DNA from: Cyclobacteriaceae bacterium
GTDB taxonomy: Bacteria; Bacteroidota; Bacteroidia; Cytophagales; Cyclobacteriaceae
Direction: 5' to 3'
Length of the DNA: 64,000 nt
Assembly: GCA_028285445.1 (NCBI GenBank)
Contig: JANQPQ010000051.1
Location: 1-64,000, forward strand
This document shows, in pieces, positions 53,854 through 62,401 of the stretch. The notes beneath the pieces were generated by a model. That model searched no databases, had not been told where the DNA came from, and worked only from the letters and a program-made list of their open reading frames with translations. The position numbers and the translations under genes were made by a program. Position 1 is the first letter of the stretch; the number at the start of each line of letters is the position of its first letter.

Positions 53854-55062
53854 ATGAAAGTATTGTTTCTTATGTTCTCATTTCCCCACATGGACAGGTC
53901 GCACAATATGTTTACCACCCTCGTAGAGCATTTTTACAAAGCGGGCCATGATGTGATGGTAGTGGCACCTGGCCTGGACAACAGTCCCACAAAACTCGGT
54001 GAGGAGTCAGGTGTTTCTGTTTTACGCGTGAAGACTTTACCAATCAAAAATGTCCACCACTACATCAAAGGCCTAACCAATATTTTCCTCCCATATCAGT
54101 TTAAGAGATCTATACGAAAGTTCCTTGCCAACCGCTCATTCGATTTGATTATCTCAGCAACTCCACCGATTACTTTAGTTGGAGTTATAGCTGCAATGAA
54201 AAGAAAACACCAGGCAAAGTTCTATTTGGTGCTTCGTGATATTTTCCCACAAAATGCTATAGATATGGGCTTTATGAAAAAGGATGGTGTCTTTCACCAA
54301 TTCTTCCGAAAGAAAGAGATTAGACTCTATGCAGAGGCGAACCATATTGGCTGTATGTCTGAAGGTAATGTTGAATATATCACAAAGAACAACCCGGAAA
54401 TAGACAGGGCTAAATTACATATACTAGAAAATTTTCAGAGACCTTTTGCGCCGCCGTCCGTGCCAATTAATTTAAGGTCTGAGTTTCAGTTGGAAGGTAA
54501 GTTTGTGGTAGTGTTTGGTGGAAATATGGGCAAGCCGCAACAACTTGAAAATGTTTTGGAACTAGCATATAGGTGTACGGAATACCAGGATGTAGTCTTT
54601 TTGTTACTGGGGGAAGGAGTTCATATGGAACGTCTCAAAACAATTTCTCAGAATAGGGGGATCACCAACATTAGAATGCAATCAACGATTCCCAAGTCTA
54701 AGTACCAGCAGTTAATTAGTCAGTGCGATCTGGGGTTAATAAGCCTACATGAAGCATTCACAATCCCCAATATACCAAGCAAGACATTAGATTATTTTAA
54801 TGTGGGGCTACCTGTACTGGCGTCTATCGATAGATGCACAGATTATGGGAACCTACTAGATCAGTCAAAAGCCGGCCTATGGTGCTTTGCCGGAGAGCAT
54901 GAAAAGTTTAAGCTGCTCTTCGATAGGCTATATAAATCTAATGAGCTTCGCAAGGAAATGGGAGAAAACGGCCACTCCTACTTTCAAGATCATATGGCCT
55001 CAGCTATTGCCTACCAGAAAGTAATAGATGTTGTACTAGGTAATATTCCGACAAGTGCCTAG
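53854..55062 (+). CDS. Family 4 glycosyltransferase, WcaI/WbuB-like
   Basis: 402 residues. FSFPHMDRSHNMFTTLVEHF at the N-terminus, LRDIFPQNAIDMG in the linker and VFGGNMGKPQQLENV, IPNIPSKTLDYFNVGLPVLAS in the C-terminal domain. This pattern is typical of WbuB/WcaI-type N-acetylfucosamine or fucose transferases. Overlaps the next gene by 8 bp. Confidence 0.85.
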   Translation: MKVLFLMFSFPHMDRSHNMFTTLVEHFYKAGHDVMVVAPGLDNSPTKLGEESGVSVLRVKTLPIKNVHHYIKGLTNIFLPYQFKRSIRKFLANRSFDLIISATPPITLVGVIAAMKRKHQAKFYLVLRDIFPQNAIDMGFMKKDGVFHQFFRKKEIRLYAEANHIGCMSEGNVEYITKNNPEIDRAKLHILENFQRPFAPPSVPINLRSEFQLEGKFVVVFGGNMGKPQQLENVLELAYRCTEYQDVVFLLLGEGVHMERLKTISQNRGITNIRMQSTIPKSKYQQLISQCDLGLISLHEAFTIPNIPSKTLDYFNVGLPVLASIDRCTDYGNLLDQSKAGLWCFAGEHEKFKLLFDRLYKSNELRKEMGENGHSYFQDHMASAIAYQKVIDVVLGNIPTSA

Positions 55063-56185
55063 CCCATTTAGCTTGGCTAAGTACCTAATTGGTTGGAAAA
55101 GTAAACGAAAACTTGTTGCCTTTTTGGTTGACGATTATGGCAATGTAAGAGTGTCTTCGAAGGAGGCCCGGAAGAAAATGACCGAAGCTGGCCTAAAGAT
55201 TTTCAATCGGTTCGATACTACCGATGCTTTAGAGACCAAGGAAGATTTGGACCGGCTGTTTAGTACCTTGTCCTCAGTAAAAGACCGCAATAGCCGTTCG
55301 GCAGTGTTTACAGCTTTTTCGGTTCCCTGCAATATTGATTTTGAAAGGATAGAGAAGGAAAATTTTAGCGGTTATAATTTTGAATTACTTCCGGTGACTT
55401 TCGAAAAGATGGCGGGTATGAATCCCGGCGCTTATGAAGGTACCTGGGATTTGTGGAAGGAGGGTATAAGAGGAGGGTTGATATCCCCGGAATTTCATGG
55501 AAGAGAGCATCTAAACTTAAAAATATTCGAGGAAAAGCTCGCTAATCGAGAATTCGATCTGATGACCTCTTTAAGCTATCGATCTTACACAAGCATATCA
55601 GATTCGCACTACCCCACCATAGGGTACACAGCCGCTTTTGAGTTTGATGACTTTAGCGAAAATGAATATTTGGCCAAGGTAGTAGAAAGCGGATTGGATG
55701 CTTTTGAGCAAGTATTCGGACTCCGGTCAGTTCATTTCAATGCACCTGGCGGGCGTGAGCATTCCGTACTGCACCACGCTTTACACAAGGGGGGCATAAA
55801 ATACCTGGACACCGCAATTATCAATCGACAGCACTTGGGTAGTGGGCGCTATCGCCGATTTATCAACTATACAGGAAAGAAAAACAAGTTGGGGCAAACA
55901 TACCTTTGCCGGAATGCCATGTTTGAACCAACAAGCAATCCAGAAAGCATTGATTGGGTTAATTTCACTCTCAAACAAGTAGAAGCTGCATTTCGCTGGA
56001 ATAAGCCTGCAATTATCAGTTCCCACCGGGTTAATTTTTGTGGTCATATAGACCCATCCAATCGGGATTTGGGTCTCAAGTCTCTAAAGCAACTGCTCTC
56101 AGGCATTGTGGCCAAATGGCCAGATGTAGAATTTGTCACGGGTGGTGGATTAGGAGAACTGATAACCGGCAATCATCACATTTAG
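55055..56185 (+). CDS. NodB-like polysaccharide deacetylase family protein, copy 2
   Basis: 376 residues from GTG at 55055. Conserves the copy 1 motifs: Asp26-Asp27 (LVDDYG), His148-x3-His152 (FHGREHLN), CRNAMFEPTSN and SSHRVNFCGH. The copies differ widely elsewhere, so this is not a recent duplication. No signal peptide. It may act on a different sugar of the same repeat unit. Confidence 0.65.
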   Translation: MPSPFSLAKYLIGWKSKRKLVAFLVDDYGNVRVSSKEARKKMTEAGLKIFNRFDTTDALETKEDLDRLFSTLSSVKDRNSRSAVFTAFSVPCNIDFERIEKENFSGYNFELLPVTFEKMAGMNPGAYEGTWDLWKEGIRGGLISPEFHGREHLNLKIFEEKLANREFDLMTSLSYRSYTSISDSHYPTIGYTAAFEFDDFSENEYLAKVVESGLDAFEQVFGLRSVHFNAPGGREHSVLHHALHKGGIKYLDTAIINRQHLGSGRYRRFINYTGKKNKLGQTYLCRNAMFEPTSNPESIDWVNFTLKQVEAAFRWNKPAIISSHRVNFCGHIDPSNRDLGLKSLKQLLSGIVAKWPDVEFVTGGGLGELITGNHHI

Positions 56186-56190
56186 GTAAA

Positions 56191-57519
56191 ATGACAGTTT
56201 TCGAGAAAGCCAGAAGCCTCACATTTTGGTTGGGAGATGCCTTGAAGGGTAATGGAGTGCAAAAGCACTTTTCAGATATCTCTTTTATTATGTCTTCATC
56301 CAATGCTGATCAAGTCGAATCCAGCCTTGATTCAAGGCTTCAAGCCATTTTGTCACACAGCATAATTACAACGGGGTATTACAGGGGCCTTGATGTCACT
56401 GCCGGCATAGACCAATTTCCGGTTGTCGATAAGAACATAATCAGAAATAACGAGGAATCTTTTTACTCAACTCAGTTTGAGGCTCGTGATCGGCTTCCTG
56501 TCATCACTAGTGGAAGTACTGGTACACCTTTCAAGACCTACCAAAACAGAGAAAAAAAATGGAGGAACACGGCCGATACAATTTATTTTGCAAAACTGGC
56601 TGGGTACGAATTGGGAAACAAGCTCTACTACTTTAAAATTTGGAGTCAACTTAATAGCAAATCAGCCCTAACTCAATTTGCCCAGAATATTCACCCGATT
56701 GATGTACTTAATCTCAAAGCAAATATTAATGATATAATAAATGAACTCAACTCCAACCGTTCCCCGGTTAGCTTTTTGGGCTATTCCTCGGCTTTTGAAG
56801 AAATGTGCAAGAAGCTTGATGGTAAGAATACGCTATCGAAAAATTTGCGCATCAATTCCATCATAACCATGTCAGAGGGTTTAAACCCTTATACAAAAAG
56901 TTCAGGAGAGAAGTACTTTAATTGCCCCGTGTTGTCTCGCTATTCGAATATAGAAAATGGAATATTAGCACAGCAAACATTGGCTGAGCAGCATGAATTC
57001 ACTATTAATAAGGCCAGCTATTTTATTGAGATATTTGATATGGAAAAGGATGAGCTGGTGCCCGATGGCAGTCTAGGTAGAGTGATTGTCACTGACTATT
57101 TCAATAAAGTAATGCCAATGATCAGATATGACACCGGTGATTTGGGCATTAGGGGCACCAGAGTGATAAAGGGCGTGGAGCAGAAAGTACTAACCAGGGT
57201 TGAAGGAAGAAAGCTGGACGTGGTCTACAATACCGAAGGAGAGGTGATTTCTTCTTATTTGGTGTATAAAAATATGTGGGATTACATGGAAATTGAGCAA
57301 TATCAATTTGTTCAGAAAGGCCCAAAGGATTACGTTTTGAAAGTTACCATCAAAGAAAAATTTAATCGGGAGCAACAGCTTACTTCAGAATTCAAACAGT
57401 ACCTGGGCCCAGATGCAAATTTTAGAATTGAGTATGTTGATGAAATTCCATTGTTACAATCTGGCAAGCGCAAAAAAGTGAAGAATGAGATGCTAAGCGG
57501 TAGAAGTAAAGATGTATAG
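56191..57519 (+). CDS. CapK-like adenylate-forming enzyme
   Basis: ATG at 56191 gives 442 residues; the longer frame from 56038 is inside the previous gene. TSGSTGTPFKTY is the ATP-binding loop of adenylate-forming ligases, with YDTGDLG downstream. Related to phenylacetate-CoA ligase and CapK, found in capsule loci and thought to activate an acid for sugar acylation. Overlaps the next gene by 8 bp. Confidence 0.8.
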   Translation: MTVFEKARSLTFWLGDALKGNGVQKHFSDISFIMSSSNADQVESSLDSRLQAILSHSIITTGYYRGLDVTAGIDQFPVVDKNIIRNNEESFYSTQFEARDRLPVITSGSTGTPFKTYQNREKKWRNTADTIYFAKLAGYELGNKLYYFKIWSQLNSKSALTQFAQNIHPIDVLNLKANINDIINELNSNRSPVSFLGYSSAFEEMCKKLDGKNTLSKNLRINSIITMSEGLNPYTKSSGEKYFNCPVLSRYSNIENGILAQQTLAEQHEFTINKASYFIEIFDMEKDELVPDGSLGRVIVTDYFNKVMPMIRYDTGDLGIRGTRVIKGVEQKVLTRVEGRKLDVVYNTEGEVISSYLVYKNMWDYMEIEQYQFVQKGPKDYVLKVTIKEKFNREQQLTSEFKQYLGPDANFRIEYVDEIPLLQSGKRKKVKNEMLSGRSKDV

Positions 57520-58117
57520 AAGCTATTTTAAGCGCCCTATTGATTTTGTTGCTTCTGTGGCACTGTTGATTGTTCTTAGTCCATTTATATTCATTACCAC
57601 TTTGCTAATTATATGGCAGAACAGGGGTAAAGCATTCTTTACTCAAGAACGCCCTGGAAGAAATGAGAAGCCCTTCAAAATAATAAAATTCAAAACGATG
57701 ACGGACCAACGGAACAAACAAGGAGAGTTATTGCCAGATAAGGATCGGCTGACTGAAGTTGGAAAGTGGGTTAGGAAATTGTCGCTGGATGAATTGCCCC
57801 AATTGATTAACGTTCTAAAAGGCGAAATGAGCATTATTGGGCCAAGACCACTTCTTTTTAAATATGTTCCTTTATATTCACCTGAGCAGCGAAAGCGCCA
57901 CCTTGTAAGACCAGGTATAACTGGTTTGGCCCAAGTAAATGGAAGAAACAGTATTACTTGGTCAGAAAAATTTCGTCATGATGTGTATTATGTAAATAAA
58001 CTCAGTTTTGGACTGGATATAAAAATATTGATTCTTACAATAGTGAAAGTGTTAAAAAGAGAAGGCATCAACCAATCTAGTGATGTTCCAATGCGTCCCT
58101 TTGACGGATCGAATTAA
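57512..58117 (+). CDS. Initiating phosphoglycosyl transferase, PglC-like
   Basis: 201 residues. One N-terminal re-entrant/transmembrane helix (LLIVLSPFIFITTLLII), FFTQERPGRNEKPFKIIKFK, SLDELPQLINVLKGEMS and PRPL, VRPGITGLAQVNGR. This short size is that of PglC monotopic enzymes, which transfer a phospho-sugar to undecaprenyl phosphate. It likely starts repeat-unit assembly, perhaps with the sugar made by the PglE/PglD-like pair downstream. Confidence 0.9.
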   Translation: MYRSYFKRPIDFVASVALLIVLSPFIFITTLLIIWQNRGKAFFTQERPGRNEKPFKIIKFKTMTDQRNKQGELLPDKDRLTEVGKWVRKLSLDELPQLINVLKGEMSIIGPRPLLFKYVPLYSPEQRKRHLVRPGITGLAQVNGRNSITWSEKFRHDVYYVNKLSFGLDIKILILTIVKVLKREGINQSSDVPMRPFDGSN

Positions 58118-58392
58118 TACTCGTAATAGAATCTGATGATACCCATAAAACTCCCACTGAGGTTGCTTGCTGGCAAGAATTTGTTCTTTTATTCTATCTA
58201 TTTTCCTGACAATTTCAAAAAGCAATAACCATATTAGCAGAACTCCTAGGTTGTACCTTATCCCCACCACCAATCGTATGACCCCGAACAAAACAATGCT
58301 CAAACGCACACAACATGTACAGCCGTTAGTTCCTGAAGGCAAAGAGTTGCCCAAGGAAACTTTATTAATTGATAACATCAGAACATACTAGT
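58118..58392. other. Intergenic stretch with no assignable gene
   Basis: A 275-bp gap in an otherwise tightly packed locus. It has overlapping open frames on both strands: 74 codons rightward from 58167 and 108 codons leftward from 58378, with a possible membrane helix. Neither has a recognisable motif. May be a decayed gene. No hairpin terminator was noticed. Confidence 0.4.
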
Positions 58393-59454
58393 ATGAATAT
58401 ACTAATCAACGGAGTGGGAGGTCCAACACCAAGAAGCATGCTAAGAGCTTTAGAACTCTCTAATAACGCTGAGGGCTACAACTACTACGGAACCGACATC
58501 AATCCTCATGCTATTGGCCTCTACCAGAACAGCCTGTATAAAAAGACCTTCCTTATCCCTGGAGCCGGGTCCGAAGAATATTGGGAATCTATTGAGAAGA
58601 TCATTGACGAGAATAAGATCGATTTGGCATTGGTTCAGCCGGAGATGGAAGTTATCGAATGGAGTAGACGACAAGGGCAGAATCACTTGCCTTGTAAGTC
58701 TTTAATTCCGGATTATGCTATTGCCAAACTGTTGGTCGATAAATCTCAGGTTTCAAAAATTCTTGAAATAAATAGATTCGGACCAAGATCAATAGAGTTG
58801 GGGAACAAGGAAGACAATCTCGATGAGATTGAGCAAGCAATTGGCTATCCTTTCTGGATAAGAAGTGCACTTGGGTCAAGTGGATTGGGCTCGTTACTAA
58901 TCGAGGATCGAGGTATGCTGAGGCATTGGGTGGGGGTTGACACAGGGGCTACCAAGTTTCTGGCTAGTGAATATCTGCCAGGACGCAACTTGGCATGTAA
59001 GATGCTCTACCATGAAGGCGATCTGATCAGGGCAGCTGTTGGACAACGGGTCACATATATAATGTCCAAGGTTGCCCCTTCGGGTATCACTGGAAACACC
59101 TCGTTTGGTCGTTTGCTTAACGAACCTCAAGTTTTTGAGATAGCAAAAGAAGCCATTGAGCAGGTTTTTGATCAAACGAAATCAAGGAGGCATGGCTTTT
59201 TTACTGTCGATTTAAAGGAGGATGCGGATGGTCGGCCGCTGGTCACTGAAATCAACGTTCGCCATGTTGCATTTACGGGATGTTTTGCGGCAGGCGGGGC
59301 TAATTTCGCATCAGATATGATAAGTCTATTAACTGCGGACTCTGATTTTGATCGTGAATTTAACCTTTACCGATTTGAGGAAGGAACGATATTCCTAAGA
59401 GATGTAGACGAAAATCCCATTATTATGAATGAGAGGGATTTACTTAGCCGCTAA
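58393..59454 (+). CDS. ATP-grasp family ligase
   Basis: ATG at 58393 (MNILINGVGGPTPRS) gives 353 residues; an in-frame ATG at 58369 is less likely. The N-terminal Rossmann-like preATP-grasp domain (YYGTDINPHAIGLY) is followed by an ATP-grasp core (WIRSALGSSGLGS, EYLPGRNLACK, FTVDLKEDADGRPLVTEIN). Related to CarB-like proteins in polysaccharide loci. It probably ligates an acid or amino acid to an aminosugar. Confidence 0.8.
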   Translation: MNILINGVGGPTPRSMLRALELSNNAEGYNYYGTDINPHAIGLYQNSLYKKTFLIPGAGSEEYWESIEKIIDENKIDLALVQPEMEVIEWSRRQGQNHLPCKSLIPDYAIAKLLVDKSQVSKILEINRFGPRSIELGNKEDNLDEIEQAIGYPFWIRSALGSSGLGSLLIEDRGMLRHWVGVDTGATKFLASEYLPGRNLACKMLYHEGDLIRAAVGQRVTYIMSKVAPSGITGNTSFGRLLNEPQVFEIAKEAIEQVFDQTKSRRHGFFTVDLKEDADGRPLVTEINVRHVAFTGCFAAGGANFASDMISLLTADSDFDREFNLYRFEEGTIFLRDVDENPIIMNERDLLSR

Positions 59455-59456
59455 CC

Positions 59457-60584
59457 ATGACTTCAAACCCCAGAATTTATCTTTCTCCACCCCATATGGG
59501 TGGAATCGAAATGAGCCACATCCAAGAGGCATTTGACACCAACTGGATATCAACAGTTGGGCCACAGATAAATGAATTCGAGAACAGACTGCAACAGTAT
59601 TGTCAGCGACAGTATGCAGCTGTATTCTCCTCGGGTACCTCGGCTATACATTTGGCGCTAAGAATTCTTGGTGTTGCAGAGGGTGATAGGGTTATTTGCC
59701 AGTCTTTTACTTTTGCTGGAACAGCCTATCCCATTGCCTATCAAAATGCCGTCCCGGTTTTTGTAGATTCTGAATTGGACACATGGAATTTAGATCCCAA
59801 TTACCTCGAAGATGCTATTGTGAACCTTCAAAAGCAGGGCAAAAAAAAACCCAAGGCAATTATGCCGGTACACTTATATGGAATGCCATATATGGTAAAT
59901 GAAGTAAAGGAAATAGCAGAGAGATTTGAAATACCTATCATAGAAGATGCGGCTGAAGCCCTGGGGTCAATCTACCAGGGTAAGCCTTGCGGTAGTTTTG
60001 GGGAAATGAGCATTCTGTCATTCAATGGGAATAAGATTATTACAACCAGCGGCGGTGGCGCGCTTCTTTCAAATAGCGAAGAATGGAATAACAAAGCCAA
60101 ATTCTTGTCTACCCAAGCACGCGATCCAGCACCGCACTATCAACATTCTGAAATTGGATTTAATTACCGATTAGGAAATGTAAATGCTGCTATAGGATTA
60201 GGTCAAATGGATGTTCTTGCATCCAGGATAGAACGTAGAAGAGCCATTTACGATATTTACCATAGCGAACTTTCGGGGTTTGAGGGAGTTAAATTCCAGC
60301 CCGAAGTGGCGGGGGTTGAATCAAATCGTTGGTTGACATGTATTCTTACCAGGGATAATGAGATGAGGGAAAAAATCAGACTCTCGTTAGAGGAAAACAA
60401 TATTGAATCCAGGCCACTGTGGAAAGCGATGCATTTGCAGCCCGTTTTTGCTGAGGCTGACTACTTCGGAAGTTCCAGGAGTGAGTCCCTATTTCAAAAA
60501 GGTTTGTGTCTCCCTTCTGGATCGAATATGTCTGGTTCAGATATTGAAAGAACAATTTCAATAATCAAAAAAGCATGTCAGTAA
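59457..60584 (+). CDS. DegT/DnrJ aminotransferase, PglE-like
   Basis: 375 residues. PHMGGIEMSHIQEAF start, SGTSAIHLAL, IIEDAAEALGS and the PLP lysine in FNGNKIITTSGGG. Pattern of PglE-type UDP-4-keto-sugar aminotransferases. Starts 2 bp after the ATP-grasp gene. A dedicated retaining 4,6-dehydratase for its substrate is not visible in the window. Confidence 0.88.
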   Translation: MTSNPRIYLSPPHMGGIEMSHIQEAFDTNWISTVGPQINEFENRLQQYCQRQYAAVFSSGTSAIHLALRILGVAEGDRVICQSFTFAGTAYPIAYQNAVPVFVDSELDTWNLDPNYLEDAIVNLQKQGKKKPKAIMPVHLYGMPYMVNEVKEIAERFEIPIIEDAAEALGSIYQGKPCGSFGEMSILSFNGNKIITTSGGGALLSNSEEWNNKAKFLSTQARDPAPHYQHSEIGFNYRLGNVNAAIGLGQMDVLASRIERRRAIYDIYHSELSGFEGVKFQPEVAGVESNRWLTCILTRDNEMREKIRLSLEENNIESRPLWKAMHLQPVFAEADYFGSSRSESLFQKGLCLPSGSNMSGSDIERTISIIKKACQ

Positions 60585-60603
60585 ATAAAAATAGTGTTAC
60601 GGA

Positions 60604-61224
60604 ATGAAGCTGCCACTGGCAATATATGGTGCCGGAGGACTGGGTCGTGAACTATCGACATGGATACGCAGAAAGGAGCAGTACGATCTTATTGGTTTTA
60701 TTGATGACAATATCGCTCCAGGGGAGGAGAGGGCAGGTTTACCCGTGCTGGATACCCACCCTTCTGCTATTGCAAAAAACATCAAGGGATTAATATTTGG
60801 TATTGCAGAACCTGTCGTAAAGCAAGCCATATTTCAAAGGTTGGCTTTGGCTGGTGTCGAATTTCCGTCGATCATGCATGATTCTATCCATGATCTTGAT
60901 GAGAGTATTACAGTGGGAGAGGGTGTGGTGATTACTCAGGGAGTAACACTTACGCGAGATATAGTAATTGGCGATCATGCTATACTAAATATTAACTCTA
61001 CCGTAGGCCATGATGTGAGACTTGGTGACTTTACCTCCATTATGCCCGGCGCCAATATCTCTGGAAACGTACAAATCGGCCCAGGTACCTTAGTTGGTTC
61101 AGGAGCTGTAATACTGCAGGGGATTAAGATTGGTAGTAATGTAAAAGTTGGTGCCGGAGCCGTTGTGACCAAGAACATACCTGACGGAGAAATTGTTGTC
61201 GGCATTCCAGCAAGGAGAATATGA
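60604..61224 (+). CDS. PglD/NeuD-like sugar O/N-acyltransferase
   Basis: 206 residues. The N-terminal Rossmann-like domain (AIYGAGGLGRELSTWI) binds the UDP-sugar. The C-terminal left-handed beta helix has hexapeptide repeats from GVVITQGV to VVGIPARRI, with the catalytic His in VGHDV. With the preceding aminotransferase it fits UDP-N,N'-diacetylbacillosamine-type synthesis. Confidence 0.88.
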   Translation: MKLPLAIYGAGGLGRELSTWIRRKEQYDLIGFIDDNIAPGEERAGLPVLDTHPSAIAKNIKGLIFGIAEPVVKQAIFQRLALAGVEFPSIMHDSIHDLDESITVGEGVVITQGVTLTRDIVIGDHAILNINSTVGHDVRLGDFTSIMPGANISGNVQIGPGTLVGSGAVILQGIKIGSNVKVGAGAVVTKNIPDGEIVVGIPARRI

Positions 61225-61778
61225 TCCAAAAAATTCTGGGAGCGATAAAGGAGTTTAAGCCCGCCCTGTTATTTGTCGGGAGGTTCTTGGCCTTTTACTT
61301 CGTGGGGAATATCCTGTATGGATTTTATGTAGAAAGTTTTGGTAATCAGCCCGATAATGTCACGATCTGGGTGGCCGAGCAATCCACTTTCTTGCTTGCC
61401 AAGCTTGGACTGGCCGTGACCTCCATCCCATTAGAAACACTTCCCAAAATATCTCTGTTACTCAATAGCGACGTGGTAATTAATGTATATGAAGGCTGCA
61501 ATGGTATAAACGTTATAATAACCTTCTTGTCATTTTTGTTTGCCTACGCTCCCCTGGAGCGCCGGCTGCTTTGGTTTATACCTGTGGGGGTTTTGACCCT
61601 TCATTTATCCAACCTCATTCGAATCACGGGTTTGTTCTTTGTGGCCAGAGATTTTCCAAATTATTTGTACTTCATACACAAATACCTCTTCACCGGGGTA
61701 ATCTATGTTGTGGTAATAGTAATGTGGTACCTCTGGGTATCCAAAGTTGTGCCACCCAAATCGTCAACCTCAGGATAA
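61221..61778 (+). CDS. xrtF: Exosortase family protein XrtF
   Basis: 185 residues, about five transmembrane helices. The exosortase triad is visible: Cys in YEGCNGINV, Arg in NLIRITGLF and His in FIHKYLFTG. XrtF is the Bacteroidota-specific exosortase F. Overlaps the PglD-like gene by 4 bp, so it belongs to the locus, consistent with the coupling of exosortases to exopolysaccharide production. Confidence 0.88.
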   Translation: MIQKILGAIKEFKPALLFVGRFLAFYFVGNILYGFYVESFGNQPDNVTIWVAEQSTFLLAKLGLAVTSIPLETLPKISLLLNSDVVINVYEGCNGINVIITFLSFLFAYAPLERRLLWFIPVGVLTLHLSNLIRITGLFFVARDFPNYLYFIHKYLFTGVIYVVVIVMWYLWVSKVVPPKSSTSG

Positions 61779-61781
61779 TTA

Positions 61782-62204
61782 ATGAAACAAGTCCAATATC
61801 TTTATGCCGTTATAGCGGTCGTTGGACTGGCATTAATATACCTCTTCCAAAGGTTTGATTATTTGGCTTTCTTCAGGGATCTGTTGGCAATTGAGATGCT
61901 GCCGACGGCTAATTTTACATTTGCCTTCAATCGAGTTAGCAGGTTTATTCTGAACGACCTTTTTGCCATCCTGTTGATTTTTGCGCTGTTTCGGAACCGA
62001 AATTATGTCCTGGTGGCATTTGCCGTGCAGTTGTTTGGGCTCTTGGTGGTTTTGCCCCTGTACCTGTACTTGAAATTGACTATTGAAGGGCCCTCAGAAA
62101 TATCAAGCCCTTTGCTATCTCACCTACACCGCATCATCATACATCCCGTGATGATTCTTCTCCTCATTCCTGCTTTTTACTTCAAAAGAAAACCCACAGC
62201 CTAA
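61782..62204 (+). CDS. Exosortase F system-associated membrane protein
   Basis: 140 residues, about four transmembrane helices (LYAVIAVVGLALIYLF at the N-terminus), a FNRVSRFILND segment and HRIIIHP near the end. Known to accompany XrtF; three bp after it. No catalytic role known. Last gene of the locus. Confidence 0.85.
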   Translation: MKQVQYLYAVIAVVGLALIYLFQRFDYLAFFRDLLAIEMLPTANFTFAFNRVSRFILNDLFAILLIFALFRNRNYVLVAFAVQLFGLLVVLPLYLYLKLTIEGPSEISSPLLSHLHRIIIHPVMILLLIPAFYFKRKPTA

Positions 62205-62401
62205 GGGAACTGTCCCCGCCTAACTTCTAGTCAAAAAAGAGTAGCAAATATCTTGATATAATCATATTTTTTGGGGACAAATTCTATAATTTCGCTTGTC
62301 CTTAAATGCCTAGCAAGAAATTAGGTTACTTTTAGCGAGCGCATGAGATTAATTATGTTATTAACTATGAGTATATTACAGGGGTTTAACCACGTCACAC
62401 T
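62205..62401. other. Intergenic region between the polysaccharide locus and the beta-repeat gene
   Basis: Contains TGTCCCC (62212-62218) and its inverted copy GGGGACA (62274-62280) 55 bp apart. They may form a long-looped structure but with no T-run suited to an intrinsic terminator. The AT-rich 62240-62395 portion probably holds the promoter of the next gene; no TAnnTTTG match was found. Confidence 0.35.
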
